34,187 nt of DNA from an uncultured Desulfobacterales bacterium (GTDB lineage Bacteria; Desulfobacterota; Desulfobacteria; Desulfobacterales; JAFDCJ01): positions 1 through 34,187 of the forward strand of contig CALZJV010000051.1 of the NCBI GenBank assembly GCA_945787595.1, given 5' to 3'. Of the stretch, positions 26,116 through 34,187 are shown piece by piece. The stretch's first letter is position 1, and each line of letters starts with the position of its first letter. Both the position numbers and the translations under genes were made by a program. The notes beneath the pieces were generated by a model, which was given only the letters and a program-made list of their open reading frames with translations, was not told where the DNA came from and did not search any database.

Positions 26116-27501
26116 TGTCCGAAATGCGAGGCGCTGCTGTGCCCCCAGTGTGTCGTTAAACGCGACAGCGAAAGTTATGGGGTAAAACAAACCCAGCACT
26201 TTTGCCCCAAATGCAACCTGCCCGTGGACTGGGTCGGCGTGCAAAACCTTATCGAGCCCTTCTGGAACCGGATGCCTCGAATTTTTTCTTATCCGGTTTC
26301 CATGCACCCTTTGATATTGATAGCTGTTCTGGCGTTCGTATCAATGCTTCTGTCAGGCCCCGGTATTTTCAGTGCCATACTCAAAGGGGTGATGTGGTTG
26401 ATCGTTGTTAAGTATTCTTTCGAATCCCTTAAGGCCACAGCCGGTGGAAACCTGAAACCGCCTCCCTTTAGCAGCAAAACGATTTCTGAAGATTTCTTTC
26501 AGGTCTTCAAGCAGTTTGGCATTTATATCGCTATTTTCATCGCTTTTGGATTGATCAGTGCGAAAGTCGGGATGTTGGTGGGATTTGTCTTTCTGATGGT
26601 GGCCCTGTTCTTTGTGCCGTCAATGATTATTCTTCTCGTGACCACCGGCAGTCTTATCCATGCTCTCAATCCCGTTGTCTTTGTCGGGCTGACCTTTAGG
26701 ATCGGCTGGGCCTATTTTTTGATGAACTTTTTTCTGTTTCTCCTGGCAAGCGCACCGGCCTATCTGGCCCAATATTTTACAAAGTTCCTTCCTCCGGATC
26801 TGCAACTGATGCTGTTTGGCTTTGCCAAAAGCTTTTATACCATTGTTTCCTACCACCTCATGGGATATGTTATCCTGCAATACTCCGAAAAAATCGGCTA
26901 TCAGGTGGATTATGAGGATTTCCAAGACCCCACCGCAGAAGACTACGAATCCGAAGAAACGGATCCGGATGCAATCGTATTGAGTGAAGTGGCGCCGCTG
27001 ATCCAAGACGGTAAGCTGGATGAGGCGATTTCCCTTATAAAGAAATTGACCCAGCAGCAGGCGATATGCGGCGTAGACCTTTCCGAACGGTATTATAACC
27101 TGCTCAAAATGAGAAAACGAAAAGCCGAGTTGTTGGCGCACGGCGTAAACCATCTGGATATTTTAGCCGATAAGAATCAAAAAAATAAAGCCATTGCGGT
27201 ATTTTCAGAATGTCGCAAGCTTGATAACAAATTTTTACCGGCCGCCGATCCTTTGTTCAAGCTGGCAGGCTGGCTGAATGAAACAGGCAAAACGAAAGCA
27301 GCCGTTGCGGTTTACAACCTGATCGTGAAATCCTACCCTGAAAACTCCCTGGTGCCCAAGGCCTATTTTCGTGTCGCCCAGATATTCAACGATCGCTTGA
27401 TGAGTACCGAAAAGGCCAAAAAAGTCCTCAGTGTCATAAAAACGAAATATCCCGATCATGATATCATGCCCCATGTCGAGAATTTTTTGGCCCGGCTCTA
27501 G
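26113..27501 (+). CDS. Zinc-ribbon, multi-helix membrane and TPR protein with interrupted start
   Basis: The frame is open from 26113 and begins inside a zinc ribbon: CPKCEALLCPQCVVKRDSES followed by HFCPKCNLPVDWVGV, two CxxC pairs plus a third. Then come four or five hydrophobic segments (DUF4013-like) and a soluble C-terminal third with TPR-like repeats (IQDGKLDEAISLIKKL; LAGWLNETGKTKAAVAVYNLI; YFRVAQIFNDR). No ATG, GTG or TTG occurs between the palindromic element and a GTG at 26224, which lies downstream of the ribbon. The natural start has evidently been lost by insertion or deletion. A 425-residue product from that GTG would lack the zinc ribbon. Function is unknown. Confidence 0.75.
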   Translation, partial: ACPKCEALLCPQCVVKRDSESYGVKQTQHFCPKCNLPVDWVGVQNLIEPFWNRMPRIFSYPVSMHPLILIAVLAFVSMLLSGPGIFSAILKGVMWLIVVKYSFESLKATAGGNLKPPPFSSKTISEDFFQVFKQFGIYIAIFIAFGLISAKVGMLVGFVFLMVALFFVPSMIILLVTTGSLIHALNPVVFVGLTFRIGWAYFLMNFFLFLLASAPAYLAQYFTKFLPPDLQLMLFGFAKSFYTIVSYHLMGYVILQYSEKIGYQVDYEDFQDPTAEDYESEETDPDAIVLSEVAPLIQDGKLDEAISLIKKLTQQQAICGVDLSERYYNLLKMRKRKAELLAHGVNHLDILADKNQKNKAIAVFSECRKLDNKFLPAADPLFKLAGWLNETGKTKAAVAVYNLIVKSYPENSLVPKAYFRVAQIFNDRLMSTEKAKKVLSVIKTKYPDHDIMPHVENFLARL

Positions 27502-27816
27502 CCTGGGCTGTCGATCTTACCCCGACCATATCCTCTAAATTTTATCCCGATTTTACTCCAATCTACGGGTACGGGATTCAGAATTCAACTCCCGGGCGCC
27601 TCCGGCTTGATACCTGAAGCCTTGGGGCGTGCGTGCGATTACCGGGAGATCCCAATTTAAAAGCATTTTTAACATGAAACGGTTGCGATTTAGTGACCGC
27701 AAATCTTCCTTATTTTAACTTGACCATTGAGCGGTCTCGGAATATTAAATTATCTAGCAGGAATGCAGCTTTAGGGAATTTGACGACTTGTTGAACACCA
27801 TAAGGAGATAGCCGAG
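27502..27816. repeat. Intergenic region with dispersed repeat, copy 2
   Basis: 27531-27623 aligns with 3396-3497 (see that entry). The rest is AT-rich and should hold the promoter of the aldo/keto reductase gene, whose ribosome-binding site AAGGAG lies shortly before 27817. No gene was found. Confidence 0.6.
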
Positions 27817-28332
27817 ATGAAAAGACCGCAATCACGCCGAGAATTTTTAAAACTGGTCGGTGCAGTAGGTACGGGTTCCTTGCTGATACCCATGGTTGAT
27901 CCGGCGCAGGCTTCCAAGCCATCGAAACAAAAAGGGGAGTCCCTGACGGTTCCCACCCGACCGTTCGGAAAAACAGGTGCGGAAGTTCCGGTTCTGTCTT
28001 TTGGTGGAAGTTTGGAGTTCAACCAACTCATGTTGCATCAAGCCCTTAAGTGGGGAGTTACCTACTGGGATACGGCTGCTTCCTACACGGGTGGTAAAAG
28101 TGAAAAAACAATCGGCAGATATATCGCCAAATATCCTGATGACAGAAAAAAGATCTTTTTAGTCACAAAGTCCCATGCCTGGACGCTTAAAGGTCTGACC
28201 AGGGATCTTGACAGGTCTCCGAAAAGATTGAAATCCGGCTATATCGACCTCTTTTTTAAACATGCCGTTCGAGACCCTGGTGACTTGGATGACGATTTGA
28301 AGGTATGGGCGGAAAAGGCCAAATCCGAATGA
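27817..28332 (+). pseudogene. Tat-exported aldo/keto reductase, truncated after half the barrel
   Basis: The N-terminus is a twin-arginine signal (SRREFLKLVG, hydrophobic stretch to residue 30). The first half of an aldo/keto reductase barrel follows with the whole catalytic tetrad: Asp85 and Tyr90 (WDTAASYTGGKSEKTIG), Lys118 (LVTKS) and His149 (FFKHAV). The protein stops at residue 171 in VWAEKAKSE, just before the strand that normally follows (usually ...GKIR.fG.S). The second half of the barrel, with the NADPH site, is missing. The stop overlaps the next start as ATGA. A functional enzyme is unlikely. The sharp break suggests a deletion or insertion that placed lnt here. Confidence 0.75.
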
Positions 28333-29918
28333 ACATCAAAAAAAACAGTTGCTTGGCTCTGACCACCGGTCTGCTGTTGGGGCTGCCCTGGTCTGTTTCA
28401 GCTTTGTTCTTTCTCGTTTTTTTTGCCTGGGTGCCCCTTTTGCTACTGGAAGACGAAGTCCGACATCAGGCAAATCCCTACGTCGTATTCAACTATGCGT
28501 TTATCGGTTTCTTGCTGTGGAATATCATGGCAACCTGGTGGATAGCCCAGGCCCAATTTGTGGGAGCAATTCTCATTATTATCACAAATTCACTGCTGCA
28601 TGCCCTTGTTTTCTGGCTGGCAAGCCGTATCCGAACCATCCTGAGAATTCCCTTGTTGTTCCCGTTTCTACTCATCTGGATGGGGTACGAGCATTTTCAT
28701 CTATCCTGGGATCTGGCCTGGCCTTGGCTCAATCTGGGCAACGCACTGGCCACGGCACCAAAACTCATCCAATGGTACGAGTTCACCGGGGTCCGTGGCG
28801 GGACGCTCTGGATAATACTGACCAATTTTGCGTTTTTGAGAGTATATTCTACCTATCGGAATAAAGGTGCGGGTTCTATTGTTTTGGCAGGCGCAACAAC
28901 ACTTTTGCTCCTTGTTATCCCCATTTTTGGATCCTATCTTGTTTTCCAAAACTTGGAGACGGGAGGAGAAACAGTAAATATAGCTCTGATTCAGCCCAAC
29001 CTGGATCCGTATACTGAAAAATTTAATCCCAAAAATCATGCTCAGCATGTGCGGGATTTTTTCAGAACGGCTGATGCTATTATCGATGACGAAACCGAAT
29101 ATCTGTTTGGCCCTGAAACCCTTATTGTAGAACAGATTGACGAGGAAGATCCTTCAACCTCAATCTACTACCGAGATTTGTTGGAATTTCGCAAAAAATA
29201 TCCAAAGCTGAATATTCTCCTGGGCATACACAGCTACCAAAAATTAAGCAGTAAAGATATTCCTCCGGGAAGTCGTTTCAATCGCGAGAAAAACTTTTAC
29301 TACGAGGCCTTTAATACAGCGCTGTTTCTACCACCAGGTTCTGCTCCTGTACCCCAGTTTTACCATAAAACCAAGTTAGTGCCCCTATTCGAGCGTATGC
29401 CCTTTGTGCAGTACCTTGGCTTTTTGGGGAAATACTCGCTGGAGCTTGGTGGATACACCGGAACCTACAGCCTTCGTCAGGAGAGCACTGCTTTTGTAAT
29501 ACCTGACACTTCGACTACCATATTGCCGATTGTCTGCTATGAATCCATATTCGGCCCCTATTGCTCCCGAAACCTGCCAAAAGAAAAGGGCTTTATCTGC
29601 ATGATCACCAACGACGGCTGGTGGAAAAATACACCTGGCTATCAACACCACTTCAATTTCAGTCCGGTCCGCGCCATCGAAAACCGGCGCGATTTTGTCC
29701 GAGTTGCCAATACCGGAATTTCTGCTCTTATTAATGCCAAAGGTATGGTTATCGCGAGGACTCCCTGGTGGAAAAAAACGACCCTCAAAGGAAAAATTCA
29801 TCTTCACCAGGGGCAAACATTTTTCGCGCGATACGGAGATTATCTGGGCCGGATTTCCTTGGTATTAGGGGTATTTCTGGTTCTGTACGGAGGGATTCGA
29901 AAGGGTCAAAGACGCTGA
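28329..29918 (+). CDS. lnt: Apolipoprotein N-acyltransferase, Bacteroidota-like type
   Basis: Adds the third acyl chain to lipoproteins in the inner membrane. The 529-residue protein has several N-terminal membrane helices and a nitrilase-like periplasmic domain. Catalytic residues are Glu263 (FGPETL), Lys347 (YHKTKLVP) and Cys403 (IVCYESIFG). The segments NLGNALATAPKLIQWYEFTG and ITNDGWWKNTPGYQHHFNFS resemble the Bacteroidota version more than the proteobacterial one (recalled, not searched), suggesting transfer. The start ATG overlaps the stop of a truncated aldo/keto reductase. No ribosome-binding site of its own is evident, so it may depend on translation of that gene. It converges with the DAC-domain gene. 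Confidence 0.88.
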   Translation: MNIKKNSCLALTTGLLLGLPWSVSALFFLVFFAWVPLLLLEDEVRHQANPYVVFNYAFIGFLLWNIMATWWIAQAQFVGAILIIITNSLLHALVFWLASRIRTILRIPLLFPFLLIWMGYEHFHLSWDLAWPWLNLGNALATAPKLIQWYEFTGVRGGTLWIILTNFAFLRVYSTYRNKGAGSIVLAGATTLLLLVIPIFGSYLVFQNLETGGETVNIALIQPNLDPYTEKFNPKNHAQHVRDFFRTADAIIDDETEYLFGPETLIVEQIDEEDPSTSIYYRDLLEFRKKYPKLNILLGIHSYQKLSSKDIPPGSRFNREKNFYYEAFNTALFLPPGSAPVPQFYHKTKLVPLFERMPFVQYLGFLGKYSLELGGYTGTYSLRQESTAFVIPDTSTTILPIVCYESIFGPYCSRNLPKEKGFICMITNDGWWKNTPGYQHHFNFSPVRAIENRRDFVRVANTGISALINAKGMVIARTPWWKKTTLKGKIHLHQGQTFFARYGDYLGRISLVLGVFLVLYGGIRKGQRR

Positions 29919-29931
29919 TACCTTTATGAGG

Positions 29932-31374
29932 CTACTGATCGGACGTCTCGATCCACTCCTTGAGGGTTCGGTGCGACTCTGCAAAGCTGACCTCCGGTCT
30001 CCATTGGCACTGGGCACTTAATTCCACGCCTTCCTGAATCACGGAAACGGGTCGATCCGACGAAACCACCACCACGACGATGTTGTCATGCCCGGATGTG
30101 AACCGCAGCGCCGAATTATAGCGCGCACCGCGGGCGCGATCTTCACCGGGAACCGATCGCCCGTCCAGCAGGCAGGCAAACCCATGCAGGCATGCGTCAG
30201 CTCCGATGTGCAGGGCACCGTCGACTTTGGATAGCGACTTCGACAATTCCAGGTTTTGAGGAAGCTGGAGATCCAGAGGCTTTTCGAGTCTCTGGCCGGA
30301 AATCTGCACCGGTTGTTCATTGAGATCGATGACCAGCGTACAGCCATGCTCATGGCTCTCAGCAAAGTGAACCACACTGGCGATTATTTTATATAAACGG
30401 CTGCTTGTTTCGTCATCCAGACTTGATTCGAGCAGGATCTCCTCGACATTGACCAGATTCGCTCGATGGGTGCTGGATTTGAATCGGCCGTCGGAAAAGC
30501 TGCAGACCGCTTCCTCGTTGATGCGTAAAAATCCGTGTCTGCCCCGAAAGTCGGCGATGATGCCAAATACCGGCAGTTTGTCATTGGCAATTCCTAAAAT
30601 GGTTTTGCCTTCCGACACCAGACGGCGATTAGAATCCTCCACAGACAGCAGAAGTTTGCGGGCGTGCTTGAAATTTGTCAGGTTGGGCTGTCTCATTTCA
30701 GGGAATCTGACAAAGAACTCCAATTGCGCAAGAGATCGCAGGTCGATAAAAATCAGCTCACCGACAGGCCATTCTCCCTCTTCGCGGGTTCTGGAAATAC
30801 CCAGCACGGCATCCAGGATTGGATAAACCCGCAACTGGGTGTCCCACCCGTGAATGACATTCATTTGATCAACCAAATAATCCCGCACGGCGTGGGTTGA
30901 ATATTCACTTAGAAAGCTGCCTGATATTCCGGTGTAAAGCTCTGCTTCATTGGCGATATCATGCGAAAACCGCCAGGCAGCGTGTTCCAGCCAACGCTCC
31001 GTCGGCCCGATGGAACACATGTCCGGATGATGCTCGGTAAACCACATCTGGTAAAAGACGGAGCTGGACCGGCCGCCCCAGGAGATGAGACCGGTTAATT
31101 CCAAATTTTTTTCCGACACCATATGTCGGAATTTCTGTATTTCGCCCGAAGACCTGATATTCTTGCACCAATCGTCGGAAACAAGATAAAGCTCTTCGAA
31201 GATGGGTTCATGTCCCCGCAGCAGATTTTGGGGATCGTAGATACGCATCGGGTCGTCGGGGGCGATCGCATAGATTACTGCGGCTCGACTGGAACCCGAG
31301 AAATGGGACAGGCCGCCCTGCAGGCCGTCGATGGTGTCCTCAATGCATTTGCAGAAAAAATTTAAATTTAACAA
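29932..31374 (-). CDS. Divergent diadenylate-cyclase (DisA_N) domain protein with N-terminal sensor region
   Basis: A 480-residue soluble protein. Residues 320-455 look like a DAC domain: VDGALHIGADACLHGFACLL at 384-403 (the DGA motif), then RGARYNSALRFTSGHDNIVV at 415-434, then VSSDRPVSVIQEGVEL. In classical c-di-AMP synthases the second motif reads GTRHRAA; here it is GARYNSA, so His and the second Arg are replaced. The first 310 residues are unlike DisA, CdaA or CdaS and probably form a sensor or regulatory region. Translation likely starts at TTG behind a GGGGGGA run. It is convergent with lnt. Whether it makes c-di-AMP is open. Confidence 0.7.
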   Translation of the reverse strand: MLNLNFFCKCIEDTIDGLQGGLSHFSGSSRAAVIYAIAPDDPMRIYDPQNLLRGHEPIFEELYLVSDDWCKNIRSSGEIQKFRHMVSEKNLELTGLISWGGRSSSVFYQMWFTEHHPDMCSIGPTERWLEHAAWRFSHDIANEAELYTGISGSFLSEYSTHAVRDYLVDQMNVIHGWDTQLRVYPILDAVLGISRTREEGEWPVGELIFIDLRSLAQLEFFVRFPEMRQPNLTNFKHARKLLLSVEDSNRRLVSEGKTILGIANDKLPVFGIIADFRGRHGFLRINEEAVCSFSDGRFKSSTHRANLVNVEEILLESSLDDETSSRLYKIIASVVHFAESHEHGCTLVIDLNEQPVQISGQRLEKPLDLQLPQNLELSKSLSKVDGALHIGADACLHGFACLLDGRSVPGEDRARGARYNSALRFTSGHDNIVVVVVSSDRPVSVIQEGVELSAQCQWRPEVSFAESHRTLKEWIETSDQ

Positions 31375-31694
31375 ATCATCCCCCCATAAATACGCGTAGC
31401 CGGTCGCCGATGAAATAACATCGCGTCAAAAAAAGCTTAGTTTGACCTAAGTTGAGCGATTGTCGAGATTGCCGCAGATACAAGGAAGATGTCTTTTCGC
31501 TATAGTTACCTATGCGGGAGGGCATCTGACGCCGTAGATGTGGTAATATCGGCACCCCCGACGTGTTGGGTCGTAGCTGAAAGCGAAGCCCAAAGGGTTT
31601 CAAATTTTAAAATTTAAATCGATAGAATTCATTGAAAAGAATATTAAATCATCTCTTTTTAAAATTTGAAACGCTCAATTTAGGTTTGATTGTC
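31375..31694. other. Leader region of the DAC-domain gene and transposase 3' flank
   Basis: 31380-31590 is upstream of the DAC-domain gene and includes several short inverted words (for example GGGTCG and CGAAGCCC at 31568-31591). I cannot match it to a known riboswitch. 31597-31687 holds the REP-like palindrome. A minus-strand open frame (31376-31603) lacks coding character. Confidence 0.4.
31597..31687. repeat. REP-like palindrome beside the transposase
   Basis: GTTTCAAATTTTAAAA (31597-31612) and its exact reverse complement (31657-31672) flank a 44-bp loop. The right arm continues into GCTCAATTTAGG, the part shared with the copies at 21281-21305 and 1273-1295. It ends eight bases before the transposase stop, the position where RAYT genes usually have a REP. 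Confidence 0.65.
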
Positions 31695-32663
31695 TCAGCT
31701 CTTGATTATTGATTTAACATGCCGGTATTTTTTTTCTAACGCTTTATCTGTGATGAGCATTCCCTTTATTACTTTTACCCGCTGACTTACAGCTGAATAA
31801 GTGAGTCCGAATTTCTCGCCAATTTCCTGATTGGTGGCCCCTCCTGACTGCCAAGCGATATAGATCAGCAAGTCCCGGTCGGCTATATCCGATTTTGAAA
31901 TTCTGGCCGATTCCCGGTAGAGATCCATGTCACATTTCAAAATGCCGGCTGCCCTTGAAAGTACCGAATCAATCTTTACATCTTTAATTACCCTTTTTTG
32001 ATGAGGCAGTTCGGCATGGGGTTTATCTGGAAGATGACGCATTTTTATATTTTTCACAAACTTTTCGGTTCCTACAAATATTCCGTGGCGCAGATCTTCC
32101 CATACACGCTGTTCCTCTTTAGAATATGTTTGTATATTACCCCGGTAGGCCTGGTGTTGGTCTTTCACCTTAATAAATTGCGATAAAATTGCATTTATAT
32201 TTAGCCAATTCTGATGTCTTTTACCATAGGCGTAGGCTCGATAACTGCTCCACTTGTAGTCTGCTAATCGCTTGACCATTCCGGCTCTCAGTGGATTGCG
32301 GTGGATATAATAGGAAAGCTGCAATAGGTAGGCATCGTTTTGTACCAGCATATTCTTAAACCGACCCTGAAATAAATGGCCGCTTCGATGATGGCGCAGG
32401 TTAAATCTTTTGGTATAGGTGGCTCCAAACCACTGCATGCTTCTGCACAAGTTTGCCCGATTGGTTCGAAGTAGCAGGTGATAATGGTTGTCCATCAAAA
32501 CGTAAGCAAAAAGGTCTATTTCGAAGCGCTGAGCCATCTCACCGGCAGTGGCTAAAAAAAGATCGCGGTCATCATCATTGATAACGATATCCTGTTTTTC
32601 ATTACCACGAGATAAAACGTGATAAAGAGCACCCTCATATTCTATCCGCCATGCACGTGCCAT
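31695..32663 (-). CDS. REP-associated tyrosine transposase (Y1/HUH family)
   Basis: Single-strand transposase of the IS200/IS605-related RAYT class, thought to mobilise REP palindromes. The 322-residue product opens ARAWRIEYEGALYHVLSRGN. The HUH motif is MDNHYHLLL (His60, His62), and the nucleophile tyrosine lies in YYIHRNPLRAGMV (Tyr118 or Tyr119). A C-terminal helix-turn-helix (NQEIGEKFGLTYSAVSQRVK) resembles the DnaA-like or HTH tail of longer RAYTs. I placed the start at the ATG at 32663, where the family normally begins; an in-frame GTG at 32684 adds seven residues. The gene is intact. A palindromic repeat lies at its 3' end. Confidence 0.88.
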   Translation of the reverse strand: MARAWRIEYEGALYHVLSRGNEKQDIVINDDDRDLFLATAGEMAQRFEIDLFAYVLMDNHYHLLLRTNRANLCRSMQWFGATYTKRFNLRHHRSGHLFQGRFKNMLVQNDAYLLQLSYYIHRNPLRAGMVKRLADYKWSSYRAYAYGKRHQNWLNINAILSQFIKVKDQHQAYRGNIQTYSKEEQRVWEDLRHGIFVGTEKFVKNIKMRHLPDKPHAELPHQKRVIKDVKIDSVLSRAAGILKCDMDLYRESARISKSDIADRDLLIYIAWQSGGATNQEIGEKFGLTYSAVSQRVKVIKGMLITDKALEKKYRHVKSIIKS

Positions 32664-32838
32664 ACGTTTTTTTAACCGATTCACAGTCAGTCTGTCAACA
32701 ATTAATCACTAATCAAGATTTGACACCTAATTTTTCGTCGCCGTATTTATTGATGCTTGCTTTTAATACTTTTAAGATCTATCATCCCTGCGCGTTGTGG
32801 GCAATTTGGCTAATATTATATTTACGGAGCCTGAAATT

Positions 32839-34187
32839 ATGAAGATAAGGACATCAACGATCTTATTAGGGATTTTAGCAATTCTGGTGTTTATCCTGGT
32901 CGGGATAATTATTTCAATTTATCCAAATTGGCTGTGGTTCGGAAATCTGAACTTCGCGCCTGTGTTCTGGACTATGGTACTTGGCAAATACGGAGTTGCC
33001 GCGGTGATCTGGTTTCTGATGATTATCTCCCTGTCCGTCAATCTTTACGCGGCTCAGCGCATTCATAGCGAAAGTGAGCAGAAGATTACCGAAATAGCCG
33101 GAATGCCCGTCTCCGGCAGGTCTCTGAATTCCATAATCCTGGCCGCAATCCTGATTGTTAGTTTTATAATAGCGTCAAAGGGATCTGTGCAATGGAATAT
33201 GGTGCTTAGTTTTTTAAATCAGCACCCCTTTGGCAGCACTGATCCCGTGTTCGGCAAGGACATCGGTTTCTACGTCTTTTCGCTTCCCTTCTACCAGCTT
33301 GTGCGCGAACAGTTGCTGATTATCCTTCTGTTCGCCGCTCTGGTGACCGTCATCTGGTATATAAAAGACGGCGGCGTCCAGATAGTCGGTGAACTGGCAA
33401 TCGCGGAGGACAAGCCGATCTCCATCCCTAAAGTCAAAGTTGCGGATAAGGTCGGCAAGCATCTTCTAGTGCTCGCTGGACTTATGGTTATCCTGGCAGC
33501 ATGGGGCTATCATTTAAAAGTCTACGGCGTTCTCTACTCGACCCAGGGCCCTGCTTTCGGCGCAAGCTACACGGATGTCAACATAAAGATCATCGCTTTC
33601 AGGCTCTTAATGGCAATGTCTTTATTATTATGCCTTTTTATCATTTATAACGCCTTCAGACTGAAGATAAAACCGCTCTTAATCTGTGCAGGAATATGGG
33701 TTGGCGCCATTATGGTCCTTGCCACCGGTCTTCCGATCCTGGTACAACAGTTTGTGGTCAAACCGAATGAACTGGCCAAGGAATCGCCCTACATCGCTTA
33801 TAATATCGATTTTACCCGCAAGGCATATAACCTGAATAACATCAAAGAGGTCGATTTCGAGGTCAATAACAGCTTGAGTGCTGACGAGATCAAAAAACAT
33901 GACGTGACCATTCAAAATATCCGGGTGTGGGATGAACGGCCCCTGCTCCAGACCTACCGCCAAATTCAAGCAATAAGGCTTTATTACGATTTTAATAACG
34001 TTGACGTCGACCGCTATATGATCGCCAATCAATATCGCCAGGTCATGCTGGCCGCCCGGGAACTGGTCGTAGATCAGCTGCCGCCTATGGCGAAGAACTG
34101 GGTCAACCGGCACCTGATCTACACCCACGGCTATGGATTGGCCATGAGCCCCGTTAATGAAGTCACCGCCGAAGGTTTACCGCAACT
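32839..34187 (+). CDS. UPF0182 family membrane protein (3' end outside window)
   Basis: The frame starts at the ATG at 32839 (GGAG ten bases upstream) and stays open to the window edge (449 codons). The N-terminal 310 residues carry about seven membrane helices. A large periplasmic or outside domain begins near 315, with the family-like segments YIAYNIDFTRKAYNLNNIKE, DVTIQNIRVWDERPLLQTYR and HLIYTHGYGLAMSPVN. These match the UPF0182/COG1615 family, whose members are usually around 900 residues, so half is missing here. Function of the family is not known. No partner gene is visible. Confidence 0.9.
   Translation, partial: MKIRTSTILLGILAILVFILVGIIISIYPNWLWFGNLNFAPVFWTMVLGKYGVAAVIWFLMIISLSVNLYAAQRIHSESEQKITEIAGMPVSGRSLNSIILAAILIVSFIIASKGSVQWNMVLSFLNQHPFGSTDPVFGKDIGFYVFSLPFYQLVREQLLIILLFAALVTVIWYIKDGGVQIVGELAIAEDKPISIPKVKVADKVGKHLLVLAGLMVILAAWGYHLKVYGVLYSTQGPAFGASYTDVNIKIIAFRLLMAMSLLLCLFIIYNAFRLKIKPLLICAGIWVGAIMVLATGLPILVQQFVVKPNELAKESPYIAYNIDFTRKAYNLNNIKEVDFEVNNSLSADEIKKHDVTIQNIRVWDERPLLQTYRQIQAIRLYYDFNNVDVDRYMIANQYRQVMLAARELVVDQLPPMAKNWVNRHLIYTHGYGLAMSPVNEVTAEGLPQ

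Noticed and set aside
31380..31590. A cyclic-di-GMP or cyclic-di-AMP riboswitch upstream of the DAC gene
   Set aside because: I could not find the conserved core bases of the GEMM or ydaO motifs; only short inverted words are present.
31376..31603. A 75-codon minus-strand frame upstream of the DAC-domain gene
   Set aside because: No ribosome-binding site or recognisable sequence; it overlaps leader DNA and the REP-like palindrome.

Overview
This looks like chromosome from an anaerobic bacterium, most likely a member of the Desulfobacterota (Desulfobacterales-like). That placement is an inference from gene content: a TatT-type TRAP accessory lipoprotein, a bactofilin, a DUF362 protein, a glutaconyl-CoA decarboxylase alpha-type carboxyltransferase with a separate biotin carrier, a BKACE enzyme, PerR with KatG, and a UPF0182 protein. 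GC content is moderate by eye, with katG visibly richer. I saw no rRNA, tRNA, CRISPR array or prophage. Intergenic gaps are long and crowded with palindromic repeats. Several genes use TTG or GTG starts behind strong Shine-Dalgarno sites.

Layout. 1-848 (minus) is a TatT-like lipoprotein running off the left edge. 1548-2708 is a bactofilin followed at once by a methyltransferase-like gene. 2777-3154 (minus) is a small STAS/SpoIIAA-like protein. 3673-6906 carries an HSL-type alpha/beta hydrolase, a DUF362 protein and a histone-deacetylase-family amidohydrolase. 6969-7814 (minus) is an enoyl-CoA hydratase-family enzyme. 8319-11284 (minus) is a peroxide-defence block: a perR-like regulator, a promoter with a Fur/PerR-like palindrome, the broken 5' end of a haem catalase, and an intact katG. 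11732-16370 (minus) holds a secreted YyaL/DUF255 thioredoxin-fold protein, a DUF1330 protein, a cupin and a NapH-like polyferredoxin. 16673-18481 carries a cyclase-family hydrolase and a BKACE enzyme; a PilZ protein faces them. 19486-20991 is ModF.

20992-22423 is a scarred stretch: a GGDEF gene with a frameshifted, cut-off 5' end, a 41-bp repeat, and an orphan piece of a sodium:solute symporter. An M23 peptidase (22398-23324), the carboxyltransferase (23560-25200) and a divergent biotin carrier (25581-25796) follow. At 25956-26115 a complete palindromic element, carrying the same 41-bp end, abuts and apparently decapitates a zinc-ribbon/membrane/TPR gene. A truncated Tat-exported aldo/keto reductase (27817-28332) overlaps a Bacteroidota-like apolipoprotein N-acyltransferase. 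29932-31374 (minus) is a divergent diadenylate-cyclase-domain protein. 31695-32663 (minus) is a REP-associated transposase beside a palindrome whose unit recurs at two other places. A UPF0182 membrane protein runs off the right end.

How the genes fit together. The clearest functional unit is peroxide defence (PerR, operator, katG). The carboxyltransferase and biotin carrier are two parts of a biotin-dependent acyl-CoA (de)carboxylase whose other parts are not here. Enoyl-CoA hydratase, BKACE, cyclase and HDAC-like hydrolase point to acyl-CoA and amino-acid or amide catabolism, but they do not form one operon. The most unusual feature is the remodelling: several repeat families and at least four broken genes, two of them broken exactly at repeat ends.
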